Source of the DNA: Massiliimalia sp050943535
GTDB taxonomy: Bacteria > Bacillota > Clostridia > Oscillospirales > Ruminococcaceae
Assembly (NCBI GenBank): GCA_050943535.1
Contig: JBMNPJ010000002.1
Coordinates: 287,117-351,116, forward strand
DNA length: 64,000 nt
Direction of reading: 5' to 3'
A program made the position numbers and the translations under genes. The notes below the pieces were generated by a model. The model was not told the origin of the DNA, made no database searches, and saw only the letters and a program-made list of their open reading frames with translations. Below, piece after piece: positions 25,771 to 35,268 of the stretch; within the stretch, counting starts at the first letter, position 1; every line of letters starts with the position of its first letter.

Positions 25771-27156
25771 ATGTATCGAGCCATATCAGTTTTGTTATCC
25801 GGTCTTTTATTGTTTTCTTCCGTTTCCTGCAGTGGAAAATCTGCATCAGAAGAAAGTAAACAGGAAAGCAGCGTGATTTCTCAACCAGAGTCTTCTGAAT
25901 TGGAAGTACCAAAAGAACCGGAGAACCCCAGCAAGGTGATCCGTTTAGCTTATGGATATGATGGCAGCCCGCAGTCCGAGGCAGTGAAAAACTGGTTGGA
26001 GCAAAGCGCCCAGACTTGGGATTATAACGGGGTCACCATAGAGTTAATGGAAACTCCGTTTGTTCAGGAAGTGCAGACTACCATTACCGATGCCCGGGAA
26101 AATGGGGAAACGCCGCCAGATATCACTACGGGATTTTCCGCAATCTATCCTATGTGGGCAAGTGACAGTGAAATGCACAAAGCCTGTTATCTGGAAATTG
26201 ACCACTACTTGAAAGATTATCCGGAATGGGACGACGGAAGCTTGTTTGAAGGTGCAAAGACTGGCGGCCAATACAAAGGGAAAGTGTATGCTGTTCCATA
26301 CAGTATGCGTTCTTATGGAGTACTGTGGTATCATAAGGGAATTCTGGAACAGGCAGGAGTGGATGCTGCTGCGATAGAAAGCTGGGAAGATGTGTTGGAA
26401 GTGATTCAAGCTGTTCAGAACCTTTGCCCCGAGGTACTGCCTTTGTATTACGATGATCCCAGCGGATATTTATTTAATTCGATTCTGTTCGCTAATGGCG
26501 GAAGTCTTATGGATGAAAATGGGGATTATGATGTGGATAATCCTCAAATAGAAGACAGTCTTCGGTATTATCAGGAATTGATGGATTTGGGACTTAATCC
26601 TGGCGCAGGAAAGGGAGAATATTCTTTTGCGGACGGCACCTTGGCAATGGCTTTGGGAAATAGCGGATACATTTACGATTATACAGAGCAGGGTGCATCT
26701 CCCTGGCCGGAGTATTCTGAACAGTTAGGAGTCATGGCGATTCCGGCAAGGGAAAGCAATGAAAGTAATTGGAGCACCGCCCTTGGAATGGATTGTTTTC
26801 TGGTGACCAGAGAAAGCGGAAATCCCAGAGCAGCAGTAGATTTTATCATGCACTGTATGAAACCAGAAAACTATAAGACAGTGGCTTCCTATGTGACAGA
26901 TGCAGCGGTATCTTCGAAGGCGATTGATACACCGGAATATCAGACAATTCCATTTCAGACAGAGATTACACAGATTCTTGCAAAGGGAAATAAGCTCAAT
27001 TTCAATTTTGGTTTGGAGGATGACGCCTTTAATCGTGCTGCAGGAGATATGGTAAAACGAGTGATTGATAGCAGAATGGCACCAAAGGATGCCATAGAGC
27101 AATTCCGTGAAGATATGGCTCTGTATTTGAAGGAAGAGAAATCGGCAAAAGAATAG
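25771..27156 (+). CDS. Solute-binding lipoprotein, family A copy 2
   Basis: 461 residues, lipobox SSVSC with Cys20. Same fold and same terminal blocks as its neighbours, but the central ligand-binding half diverges (PPDITTGFSAIYPMWASDSE, YAVPYSMRSYGVLWYHKGIL). Divergence is concentrated in the binding cleft while the tether and the ESGNPRAAVDFIMHCMKPE face stay nearly constant. That suggests a changed ligand with the same permease contact. AAGGAG precedes the ATG. Part of the long lipoprotein operon. Confidence 0.85.
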   Translation: MYRAISVLLSGLLLFSSVSCSGKSASEESKQESSVISQPESSELEVPKEPENPSKVIRLAYGYDGSPQSEAVKNWLEQSAQTWDYNGVTIELMETPFVQEVQTTITDARENGETPPDITTGFSAIYPMWASDSEMHKACYLEIDHYLKDYPEWDDGSLFEGAKTGGQYKGKVYAVPYSMRSYGVLWYHKGILEQAGVDAAAIESWEDVLEVIQAVQNLCPEVLPLYYDDPSGYLFNSILFANGGSLMDENGDYDVDNPQIEDSLRYYQELMDLGLNPGAGKGEYSFADGTLAMALGNSGYIYDYTEQGASPWPEYSEQLGVMAIPARESNESNWSTALGMDCFLVTRESGNPRAAVDFIMHCMKPENYKTVASYVTDAAVSSKAIDTPEYQTIPFQTEITQILAKGNKLNFNFGLEDDAFNRAAGDMVKRVIDSRMAPKDAIEQFREDMALYLKEEKSAKE

Positions 27157-27168
27157 GAAGCGATTGAT

Positions 27169-28545
27169 ATGAAACGCACAGTATCAGTTTTGTTATCCGG
27201 CCTTTTATTGTTTTCAGCGGTTTCCTGCGGAGAAAAGCCTGTATTAGAAGAAAGTAAACCAGAAAGTAACGTGACTTCTCAATCGGAATCCTCTGAACTG
27301 GAAACACCCAAAGAACCGGAGAATCCCAGCAAAGTGATTCGTTTAGCATATGGATATGAAGGGAACCCGCAGAGGGAAGTGATGAAAACCTGGCTGGAAC
27401 AAAGTGCTCATACCTGGGAGTACAATGGAGTGACGATCGAACTGGAGCAAGTGAAGTATAGTGGCGATGAAGGTCAGGCAGCTATATTATCCGCTCGTAA
27501 GGCAGGGCAAACACCGCCGGATATTACTTTGCTTAGGAGTGTTGATTTAGTCGCTTTTTTATATGGAAACTATGGCTCCTTTTATCAGCCAATCGACCGA
27601 TATTTGAGTAATTATCCACAATGGGAGGACGGAAGTTTTTATCCCATAGCACAGGAGTTTTGCCGACATCAAGGTAAAACTTATGGAGTGCCTTTTTCCA
27701 TGTATAGCTACGGGATTTTGTGGTATCGGAAAGATATTTTGGAGCAGGCGGGAATTACGGATTTTGCTCCCAAAACTTGGGAAGAATTTCTGGAATATCT
27801 CAAGGTGATTCAGAAAAACTGTCCTGGTGTTTTGCCTATTTGGTATGATAATAATCCTAATATGTTCAGTTCTGTACTATACGCCAATGGAGGAAGTTTT
27901 TGCAGCGAGGATGGAAAATTTCTGACCGGAAGTGAGGCGATAGAACAGTCACTGAACTGTTACAGTGATTTAAAAGAACTGGGGATTGAGCCAGAAGAAG
28001 ACGATTATACAGAATATAGTTTTGAACAGGGAAATCTGGCGATACAGTTGACATCCAGCAGATTGTATGGTCAGTATTTGACTGATGATACAGAAGCTCT
28101 TCCAGAGTATTATAGCAATTTGGACTTTGTCCCCATTCCGCCTCGGGAAGGAATGGAAAGTGAAACACCATGTGATGTTAATGGAGAATGTTTTGTGGTA
28201 ACCTATGAGAGCGGGAATCCTAGAGCAGCAGTAGATTTTATTATGCACTGTATGAAGCCGGAGAACTACGGTCCAGCAATCTGCCGGATGAAAACAGTGT
28301 CAGTATGTCCGGAAGTTGTACAGCAGGAAGAATATCAGAAACTGGAACTGAAAAGCCGGCAGACAACTATGATAGCGGATGGGAAAATAAATGAGTTGAA
28401 TGGTGAGCATATCAGGCATTTTCATAGTGTCTGGGATATGATAAAACGTGTAGTGGATGATGGAATGGTACCGAAAGATGCTATGGAGCAATTCTGTGAA
28501 GATATGAATCTGTATTTTAAGGAAGACGAGTTGTCAAAAGAATAA
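27169..28545 (+). CDS. Solute-binding lipoprotein, family A copy 3
   Basis: 458 residues, lipobox SAVSC with Cys20. Very close to copy 1 over the whole length, for example FYPIAQEFCRHQGKTYGVPF and TGSEAIEQSLNCYSDLKELG. It is either a recent duplicate of copy 1 or is kept alike by gene conversion. The predicted role is the same: carbohydrate capture for the downstream permease pair. Confidence 0.85.
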   Translation: MKRTVSVLLSGLLLFSAVSCGEKPVLEESKPESNVTSQSESSELETPKEPENPSKVIRLAYGYEGNPQREVMKTWLEQSAHTWEYNGVTIELEQVKYSGDEGQAAILSARKAGQTPPDITLLRSVDLVAFLYGNYGSFYQPIDRYLSNYPQWEDGSFYPIAQEFCRHQGKTYGVPFSMYSYGILWYRKDILEQAGITDFAPKTWEEFLEYLKVIQKNCPGVLPIWYDNNPNMFSSVLYANGGSFCSEDGKFLTGSEAIEQSLNCYSDLKELGIEPEEDDYTEYSFEQGNLAIQLTSSRLYGQYLTDDTEALPEYYSNLDFVPIPPREGMESETPCDVNGECFVVTYESGNPRAAVDFIMHCMKPENYGPAICRMKTVSVCPEVVQQEEYQKLELKSRQTTMIADGKINELNGEHIRHFHSVWDMIKRVVDDGMVPKDAMEQFCEDMNLYFKEDELSKE

Positions 28546-28557
28546 GGAGTGAACATT

Positions 28558-29940
28558 ATGAAACGCACAGTATCTGTTTTGTTATCTGGTCTTTTGCTGT
28601 TTTCCACAGCTTCCTGCGGAGAAAAACCTAAATCAGAAGAAAGCAAACCGGAAAGTAACATAACTTCCCAACCGGAATCCTCTGAGCTGGAAGCGCCTAA
28701 AGAACCGGAGAACCCAAGCGATGTGATCCGGCTGGCCTACGGCTATGATGGGAGCCCTCAAACAGAAATGATGAAAAACTGGTTGGAACAGAGCGCCCAG
28801 ACCTGGGATTATCATGGAGTGACAATCGAACTGGAGCAGATTCCAGTAGATGGGTTTTGGGGTGGAGCAGAAAGTATTCAAGATTCCAAAAAGGAAGGAA
28901 CTGCACCGCCGGACATTACAATTTCTACGAGTATGGGGTTTTCCACTCTTTTATATGGAAATTATGGGTCATTGTATCAGCCTATAGACCATTATCTCAG
29001 TGAATATCCGGAATGGGAGGACGGAAGTTTTTATCCGGCTGCGCAGGAAACGGTTCAACATCAGGGAAAAACCTATGGAGTCCCGTTCTCTATGCGTGCA
29101 GACGGAGCTTTATGGTATCGAAAGGATATTTTGGAACAAGCAGGGGTTACAGAATTTGCCCCGAAAACCTGGGAGGAGTTTTTGGAAGTACTGAAAACAA
29201 TACAGACAAACTGTCCGGATGTTCGCCCTATTTGGTATGACAATAAAGCAGATTTTTTCACTTCACTCCTGTACGCCAATGGCGGCACTTGGGAGGATGA
29301 AAAAGGTAAGTATTTGACCGGAAGTAAAGAGATGGAACAAGCGCTGAACTGTTACTGTGATTTACAGGAATTGGGGATCCAGCCTTCTTCCACTTCCGAT
29401 GCCAGTACCTACTCTTTTGAAAAGGGAAATCTGGCTTTTGAACAGCAATTCAGCGAATACTATGTTCGGTATTTTATGGAAGGGACTTCTGAAAAGCCGG
29501 AATATGCTGAAAATTTGGATGTGATGGCCATTCCGCCTCGCGAAGGAACAGAAGCGTCTTACAGCTGCGGAATATCTACAGAATGTTTTATGGTATCCTA
29601 TGAGAGCGGAAACCCCAGAGCGGCAGTGGACTTTATCATGCACTGCATGAAACCGGAATACTACAGTACAGCCATTCGTCAAAGCTGGAGTATGTCAGTT
29701 TGTCCCGAAGTGACGCAATCACAGGAATATCAGGCACTGGGTTTAAAAAGCAAGCTGACAGACATAGCGGCGCAAGGAAAAACTGGGATGACTATGGAAC
29801 CAATCAAACGATATAATTGTGTGAAAGATATGGTAGAGCGGGTAGTGAATGATAGAATGGCACCGAAAGATGCCATGGAGCAGTTTGAGCAGGATATGAA
29901 GCTTTATTTTACTGAGGATGAATTGACAAAAGAAAAGTAG
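28558..29940 (+). CDS. Solute-binding lipoprotein, family A copy 4
   Basis: 460 residues from the ATG at 28558 (AAGGAG eight bases before; a GTG nine bases upstream is less likely). Lipobox STASC, Cys20. It keeps the family blocks (DVIRLAYGYDG, YGVPFSMRADGALWYRKDIL) with a distinct middle region and the insert WGGAESIQDSKKEG. No terminator follows; a 245-base spacer separates it from the family B lipoproteins. Confidence 0.85.
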   Translation: MKRTVSVLLSGLLLFSTASCGEKPKSEESKPESNITSQPESSELEAPKEPENPSDVIRLAYGYDGSPQTEMMKNWLEQSAQTWDYHGVTIELEQIPVDGFWGGAESIQDSKKEGTAPPDITISTSMGFSTLLYGNYGSLYQPIDHYLSEYPEWEDGSFYPAAQETVQHQGKTYGVPFSMRADGALWYRKDILEQAGVTEFAPKTWEEFLEVLKTIQTNCPDVRPIWYDNKADFFTSLLYANGGTWEDEKGKYLTGSKEMEQALNCYCDLQELGIQPSSTSDASTYSFEKGNLAFEQQFSEYYVRYFMEGTSEKPEYAENLDVMAIPPREGTEASYSCGISTECFMVSYESGNPRAAVDFIMHCMKPEYYSTAIRQSWSMSVCPEVTQSQEYQALGLKSKLTDIAAQGKTGMTMEPIKRYNCVKDMVERVVNDRMAPKDAMEQFEQDMKLYFTEDELTKEK

Positions 29941-30185
29941 AAAAAATTTTGTTATATGGAAAAGGTGGCGAGATTATAAAAAACTAAATCGAAGGGCGCG
30001 GACAGTTCAGTACTTAAATTGTGTATAGGCATATGCGTGTAAATGTACTTGCACGCTTCCATGTAAAGATCATTGCATGTTTGGAACACACGGTCATTTG
30101 TCTGGATAAATAGCAGTTTGGCGTTTGATGTAGAACAGATGGTTTGATAATAGTTTTGTAGGATTATAAAGGGAGGAATATCAGC
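29941..30185. other. Spacer between the two lipoprotein families
   Basis: No open frame of note, no terminator hairpin and no convincing promoter. The two families could be one transcript, or the second may start from a promoter that is not recognisable here. Confidence 0.4.
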
Positions 30186-31478
30186 ATGAAACGCTTATTT
30201 GCTGGTGTTTGTGGGATTTTACTGTGCTTGTCTTCCTGTGGACAAACGGGAGAGGTAGAGCAGATAAATGACAGCCTTAATATTCAGATAATCCCTATTC
30301 ATTATTCCAATTACAGCAGTGTATTTGACGTTTATAGAAAGACATATCCAGAAGTGGAGCTGAATGTGGAAATACTGCCGGATGAAAGGATAGATGAGAC
30401 CCAAAAGAGACTGGCTGCCGCAATTATGGCCGATGATGGGCCTGACCTCTTGTTCTTGGGCGGATTTTCTTTGGAAAACTTAGAAAAGCAAATCCACATG
30501 GGAGCTTTCTATCCTCTCAACGAATTTATGGAAAAAGAAGATTTTCACAAAGAGGAGTATCATCAGGCGGTTCTTGATGCTGGAACAGTTGACGGAAATC
30601 AGTATGTAATGCCCATTAGTTATTTGCCGTCCGTAATATTGAGTTCAGAAGAAGCACTGGCTGAGGTAAATTATGATTATGAAAAGGCAAAAACACTGGA
30701 CGGCATGATGTCAGAGCTGGACCGGATCAGCAGGGAGTATCCTCAGCGGCAACCTAATTTTGGGCTTGCAGTATGGGAAAGATACCCTGATTATAGCGCA
30801 CAGCCGCTGTACGATTATGAGCAGGGGAAAGTGCTTTTGGATACGCCGGAGATAAAACAGCTGTCGGAGTATTTCCGTTCTCTGTATTTGTATGATTTGG
30901 ATTTGGATCTGTATATGGAACAAAGCAGTAATATGCAGGGAGACGGCGGTGTACAGGTTCTTGATGGCATTTCCTGGACAGGATGGGTCACGAGCACAGG
31001 AGATGTTATTGTGGGGGCCGCTATTATTCGCAGTCAACAGACGCCGGTAATATTGCCAATTCCAACCTTAGATGGGGAGTATAATGCCCAGAGCAGGATG
31101 ACGCTTGGTGTGCTGGCAGGAAGCCATAATCGGGAGAATGCTTGGAACATGATTGAGTGTGCATTGTCTCAAGAGGCGCAAAGAAAACTGCCATATGAGA
31201 TGCCGGTAAGATTGGATAGCATGGATTTAACTATGGAAAAATTGGCGGAGGAATACGGAAAAGGTACATTGGAAGGCTATGCACTGAATCCTGTAGGAAA
31301 AGAATTTCTGGATAGTTGGCATTCTATTTGTGAAAATGTAGGGAATGTGTATTTTGGAAATAATTTGACATCTTCTTTTACAGAAGAATATCTGTTACCC
31401 TATTTCCAGGGTAAGAAGAGCTATGAGGAATGTATGCAGGAATTTATTGCTGCTGCGGAGATCATCCTTTCAGAATAA
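30186..31478 (+). CDS. Solute-binding lipoprotein, family B copy 1
   Basis: 430 residues, lipobox LSSC with Cys18. Family 1 solute-binding fold with IIPIHYSNYSSVFDVY, AAAIMADDGPDLLFLGGFS and a SHNRENAWNMIECALSQEAQ block near the C-terminus. It is unlike the four upstream lipoproteins outside the general fold, but very close to the next gene. GGGAGG precedes the ATG. It probably delivers a related or alternative ligand to the same permeases. Confidence 0.85.
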   Translation: MKRLFAGVCGILLCLSSCGQTGEVEQINDSLNIQIIPIHYSNYSSVFDVYRKTYPEVELNVEILPDERIDETQKRLAAAIMADDGPDLLFLGGFSLENLEKQIHMGAFYPLNEFMEKEDFHKEEYHQAVLDAGTVDGNQYVMPISYLPSVILSSEEALAEVNYDYEKAKTLDGMMSELDRISREYPQRQPNFGLAVWERYPDYSAQPLYDYEQGKVLLDTPEIKQLSEYFRSLYLYDLDLDLYMEQSSNMQGDGGVQVLDGISWTGWVTSTGDVIVGAAIIRSQQTPVILPIPTLDGEYNAQSRMTLGVLAGSHNRENAWNMIECALSQEAQRKLPYEMPVRLDSMDLTMEKLAEEYGKGTLEGYALNPVGKEFLDSWHSICENVGNVYFGNNLTSSFTEEYLLPYFQGKKSYEECMQEFIAAAEIILSE

Positions 31479-31540
31479 AGGAAAAAATAGTTATTTGCAA
31501 AGAACCGAGAAAAAGATTTATGAAAATGGGAGGAATACTG

Positions 31541-32839
31541 ATGAAACGAATAGCAACCATTCTTTTATCTTGTCTGTTACTGATCAGTATGGCAGCATGC
31601 GGTGGCGGAACAGGAGAAGTAGAACAAACAAATGACAGCCTGAAAATCCAGGTAAGTCCAATTCACTATTCCAACTACAGCAGTATTTTTGATGCCTATC
31701 AAAAGGCCTATCCAGATGTAAAGCCGGATATTGAAATGCTGCCCGATGATACGATAGAATCTCAAAAAGCACTGGCTGCGGCGATTATGGCTGACGATGG
31801 TCCTGACCTTTTGTTCTTGGGTGGACTTTCTTTGGAAAATCTGGAGAAACAAATTCAGTCAGGAGCTTTCTATCCCCTCAATGAATTTATGGAAGGGGAG
31901 GACTTTCACAAAGAGAAATACCAGCAGGCAGTGCTGGAAGGGGGAGCAGTGGACGGAAACCAGTATGTGGTTCCAGTAGATTATCTTCCTTCTGTGGTGC
32001 TCAGTTCCGAAGAAGCACTGGCTGAAGTAAACTACGACTTTGAAAAGGCAAAAACTTTGGACGGCATGATGTCAGAGCTGGACCGGATCAGTAAAGAGCA
32101 TCCAGAACGGCAGCCTAACTTTGGAATTGCTGTGTGGGATGGTTATCCTTACTACACTGGTCAATCTCTCTATGACTACAAAAAAGGGAAAGTGCTTTTG
32201 GATACGCCGGAGATGAAACAGCTGGCAGGGTATTTTTGTTCCCTGTACCCTTATGACCTGGATATGAATCTGTACATGGAACAGACCAGCAACACACAGG
32301 GTGACGGAGGAATCCAGGTATTAAGCGGAACCTCTTGGACTGGCGGAACTATGAACATGGCGGATTTAATTGCAGGAGCTTCTGTCATTAATGGGGAACA
32401 GACACCAGTTGTGCTGCCAATTCCTACCATGGACGGAAAGTTTAATGCCAGAAGCCAGATGGCACTGGGCGTACTGGCAGGAAGTCATAATCGACAAAAT
32501 GCCTGGAACATGATTGCGTGTGCCCTGTCTCAGGAAGTACAGGATCGGATTCCGGTGGGAATGCCGGTAAGGCTTGCTTCTATAGACGCAGTGCTGGGAG
32601 AGGCTTCTCAAAAATATGGAAGCGGCACCCTGCTTGATTATACACTGAATCCAGTGGGAGAAGAATTCCTGTCCAGCTATCGTTCTATTTGTGAAAATGT
32701 AGGAAATGTGTATTTTGGAGATAATCTGACAGCCTCCTTGACGGAACAGTATCTGCTGCCTTATTTCAAAGGAGAAAAGAGCTACGAGGAGTGTATGCAG
32801 GAATTTATTACTGCTGCTGAGATTGTTTTGTCAGAGTAA
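31541..32839 (+). CDS. Solute-binding lipoprotein, family B copy 2
   Basis: 432 residues from the ATG at 31541 (GGGAGG upstream; the frame is open further back through the previous gene's end but without a signal peptide). Lipobox SMAAC, Cys20. A near paralogue of the previous gene, sharing PIHYSNYSSIFDAYQKAYP and DGMMSELDRISKEHPERQPN. It is the last lipoprotein before the permeases (52 bases to the malF-type ATG). Confidence 0.87.
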   Translation: MKRIATILLSCLLLISMAACGGGTGEVEQTNDSLKIQVSPIHYSNYSSIFDAYQKAYPDVKPDIEMLPDDTIESQKALAAAIMADDGPDLLFLGGLSLENLEKQIQSGAFYPLNEFMEGEDFHKEKYQQAVLEGGAVDGNQYVVPVDYLPSVVLSSEEALAEVNYDFEKAKTLDGMMSELDRISKEHPERQPNFGIAVWDGYPYYTGQSLYDYKKGKVLLDTPEMKQLAGYFCSLYPYDLDMNLYMEQTSNTQGDGGIQVLSGTSWTGGTMNMADLIAGASVINGEQTPVVLPIPTMDGKFNARSQMALGVLAGSHNRQNAWNMIACALSQEVQDRIPVGMPVRLASIDAVLGEASQKYGSGTLLDYTLNPVGEEFLSSYRSICENVGNVYFGDNLTASLTEQYLLPYFKGEKSYEECMQEFITAAEIVLSE

Positions 32840-32891
32840 AAGTGAAAAAAGTTACCTGTCGTCGTTATAGTATGAATCAGGAGGGATGAGA

Positions 32892-33761
32892 ATGAAACTG
32901 CAAAGAAAGGAATCGGTAGCCGGATTTTTGTTTACGGTACCGTTTCTGGTTGGATTTTGTCTGTTTTTTCTGTTTCCCTTTGGGCTGAGTCTTTGGTATA
33001 CGGTCACTTCCGGTGTGGGAGCGGTCCGTTTTGTGGGATTTGAAAATTATCTTTCTGTGATACAAAGTAAGGCGTTTCGGCTGGCGGCAGGGAATACCTT
33101 CCGGTTTATGGGGGTAGGAGTACCGCTGATTATGGGGCTGTCGTTTTTGCTGTCACTGGCACTTTGCCGTCAGTTTCGAGGAGCTCATTTTGTCCGTTCC
33201 GCTTTGCTGTATCCCATGATTGTCCCCATTGCTTCCACGGTGATGTTTTTTCAGGTGATGTTTGCAGATCAGGGGATTGTCAACCACCTGTTTTCTGTTT
33301 TGAATTTGCCGGTAAAAAGCTGGCTTTCATCTGACCGGGCATTTTGGGTACTGGTGATTTTGTATGTATGGAAAAACTGCGGATATAATATGGTGCTGTT
33401 TCTCACAGGATTAAGCGCCATTCCCCATGAATTTCGGGAGGTGGCACAGCTGGAAGGGGCAAACTCTCGGCAATACCTGCTGCGGGTTACGCTTCCTTTA
33501 ATGGGACCCAGTTTTTTCTTTGTGTTTGTCATTTCAGTGGTAAACAGCTTTAAAAGTTTTCGGGAAGCATTTCTGCTGGGAGGAAAAAATCCCCATGAGA
33601 GCATTTATCTGCTGCAGCATTTTATGAACAATAATTTTGAAAGTTTAAATTACCAGCGGTTGAGTGTGGCGGCAGTAATGACCTTTACCCTGATTTTCAT
33701 CATGGTGATTTTTCTGTTCTGGCTTAAGGACCGGTACGGGGAGGAGGGGAATATCCTGTGA
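32892..33761 (+). CDS. Sugar ABC transporter permease, MalF type
   Basis: 289 residues from the ATG at 32892; AGGAGG is properly spaced for this codon, while the ATG at 32886 is too close to it. Six membrane segments. The EAA loop reads FREVAQLEGANSRQYLLRVT, the contact for the ATPase. It pairs with the next gene as a heterodimeric channel. The GTG start of the next gene overlaps its stop. Confidence 0.9.
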   Translation: MKLQRKESVAGFLFTVPFLVGFCLFFLFPFGLSLWYTVTSGVGAVRFVGFENYLSVIQSKAFRLAAGNTFRFMGVGVPLIMGLSFLLSLALCRQFRGAHFVRSALLYPMIVPIASTVMFFQVMFADQGIVNHLFSVLNLPVKSWLSSDRAFWVLVILYVWKNCGYNMVLFLTGLSAIPHEFREVAQLEGANSRQYLLRVTLPLMGPSFFFVFVISVVNSFKSFREAFLLGGKNPHESIYLLQHFMNNNFESLNYQRLSVAAVMTFTLIFIMVIFLFWLKDRYGEEGNIL

Positions 33762-34615
33762 AACGGGTTTTGATTGGGGTATTTCTGGGAATCTGCTGTG
33801 TGGTTTCTCTGTTTCCTGTGGTATATACACTGTGCAACGCCTTTATGAGCGGCGAGGAGATTATGGCCTATTACGGACAGTTGGCGGCAAAAGACTATAC
33901 CGATTTTGGAGAAACAGCAGGATTTATCTCCTTTCATTTGATTCCGGATGATTTTTCCATGGATGGGTTTTACCAGATTTTTATTCGTCATTCCGACTAC
34001 TTAATCAAGTTCTGGAATTCTGTTTTCCTGACTTTGTCCATTGTTGGGGGGCAGATTGTAATTTCCTGCCTGGCTGGATACGGCTTTTCCAAATTCCGGT
34101 TTCCCTGCCGAAAAGGAATCTTTTTGCTGACCATCATTTTAATGATGATGCCTTATCAGGTGACGCTGGTTTCCAACTATATTGTGCTGGATGGGTTTTC
34201 CCTGATCGACAGTTGGTGGAGTTTGATTCTGCCTGGGATTTTTTCTCCCTTTGGGGTGTTTTTGATGAAACAGGTCATGGATGGAGTTCCCCGTCAGATG
34301 ATGGAGGCAGCTTCTTTAGATGGCGCGGGAAGGCTGAGAACACTGAGAAGTGTGCTGGTGCCGTGCTGTAAAAGCGGCATTGTTTCACTGGGAATTTTGA
34401 GCTTTGTGGACAATTGGAACATGGTAGAACAGCCGGTGGTGTTTTTAAAAAACACCTGGAAATACCCCTTGTCTGTGTTTTTAGCTCAGGCAAACAGTTC
34501 CAATTTAACCCTTTCTTTTGTCTGCGGAATTCTTGCTATGATTCCGGTGGCGTTTCTGTTTCTGTTTTTTGAAGAGGAACTGGTACGGGGAATTTCTCTG
34601 TCCAGTTTTCAGTAA
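33758..34615 (+). CDS. Sugar ABC transporter permease, MalG type
   Basis: 285 residues starting at GTG 33758, which overlaps the TGA of the previous gene, so it is translationally coupled. Six membrane segments. The EAA loop reads MMEAASLDGAGRLRTLRSVL. The extended N-terminal outside loop (about 35-85) is longer than in simple MalG. No ATPase gene follows; Firmicute sugar importers often share an MsmX-type ATPase encoded elsewhere. Confidence 0.9.
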   Translation: MKRVLIGVFLGICCVVSLFPVVYTLCNAFMSGEEIMAYYGQLAAKDYTDFGETAGFISFHLIPDDFSMDGFYQIFIRHSDYLIKFWNSVFLTLSIVGGQIVISCLAGYGFSKFRFPCRKGIFLLTIILMMMPYQVTLVSNYIVLDGFSLIDSWWSLILPGIFSPFGVFLMKQVMDGVPRQMMEAASLDGAGRLRTLRSVLVPCCKSGIVSLGILSFVDNWNMVEQPVVFLKNTWKYPLSVFLAQANSSNLTLSFVCGILAMIPVAFLFLFFEEELVRGISLSSFQ

Positions 34616-34629
34616 AGGGGGAACGCAGA

Positions 34630-35268
34630 ATGGCAATGACTGGAAAGAAAAGAAGAATGGTTTCCCTGATGGTGGGAGTATTTGTATTTTTGGGAATTTG
34701 CACAGGAGTTTCTTTGCAGGTAGATGCCCTGTTTCGACCCAAGGTAGATGCCAGACCATACCTGCAGGGAACGCTTCAGGAAGAGCGGCAGATCGAAGCA
34801 ACTGCTGCTGGAGACGGAACACTTTGCTGGCAGCTGTCCCTTGAGGAGCTGGGATTTGCTCCAAAGACGATTACATTGCAGTACCGTCAAAAAACCGATG
34901 CAGGATGGACAGAATTTTCTGGGGAAGGATTGATCCAGGAAGGAGATCAGTGGTCTGTTCCTGTACCGGAAGGACTGGATTCCAGCAGCCCTGTTTGGAT
35001 TCGGGTTTGTCTGGAAAGCGAAGAATATCCGGCACTGGTGCCCAAAACAGCGGTGGTGCCAAAGGGAAAAGAGTATGTGGTTCGGTCTGTTATGGAGAGA
35101 AACGGACTGTTTGAGAAAGAACAGTATCTGTTGGATATGCCAGTGGAGGTGTTGGCAGAGGATTCTGTCTATGCGGCGGTAGACAAAGCCTATTTTGGAA
35201 ATGATGTGGTCTTTTACAGTGACCGTCCGGTATTTGACGGAATGACAGTAAGCGTGGTGAGAGAATGA
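34630..35268 (+). CDS. Membrane-anchored extracytoplasmic protein, adaptor-like C-terminus
   Basis: 212 residues. One N-terminal membrane segment (about 11-30), then a mainly beta extracellular part. The C-terminal run (VDKAYFGNDVVFYSDRPVFD followed by GMTVSV) resembles the last domain of HlyD/MacA-type adaptor proteins, but the lipoyl and hairpin domains of such adaptors are absent. The next gene looks like a MacB core protein, which supports a MacA-MacB-like pair in reduced form. It sits 14 bases after the permease, so it belongs to the same operon. The function is unknown. Confidence 0.6.
   Translation: MAMTGKKRRMVSLMVGVFVFLGICTGVSLQVDALFRPKVDARPYLQGTLQEERQIEATAAGDGTLCWQLSLEELGFAPKTITLQYRQKTDAGWTEFSGEGLIQEGDQWSVPVPEGLDSSSPVWIRVCLESEEYPALVPKTAVVPKGKEYVVRSVMERNGLFEKEQYLLDMPVEVLAEDSVYAAVDKAYFGNDVVFYSDRPVFDGMTVSVVRE

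Noticed and set aside
30144..30170. Promoter TTGATA/TATAAA before the second lipoprotein family
   Set aside because: The spacer is only 15 bases, and the start point would fall on the ribosome site.
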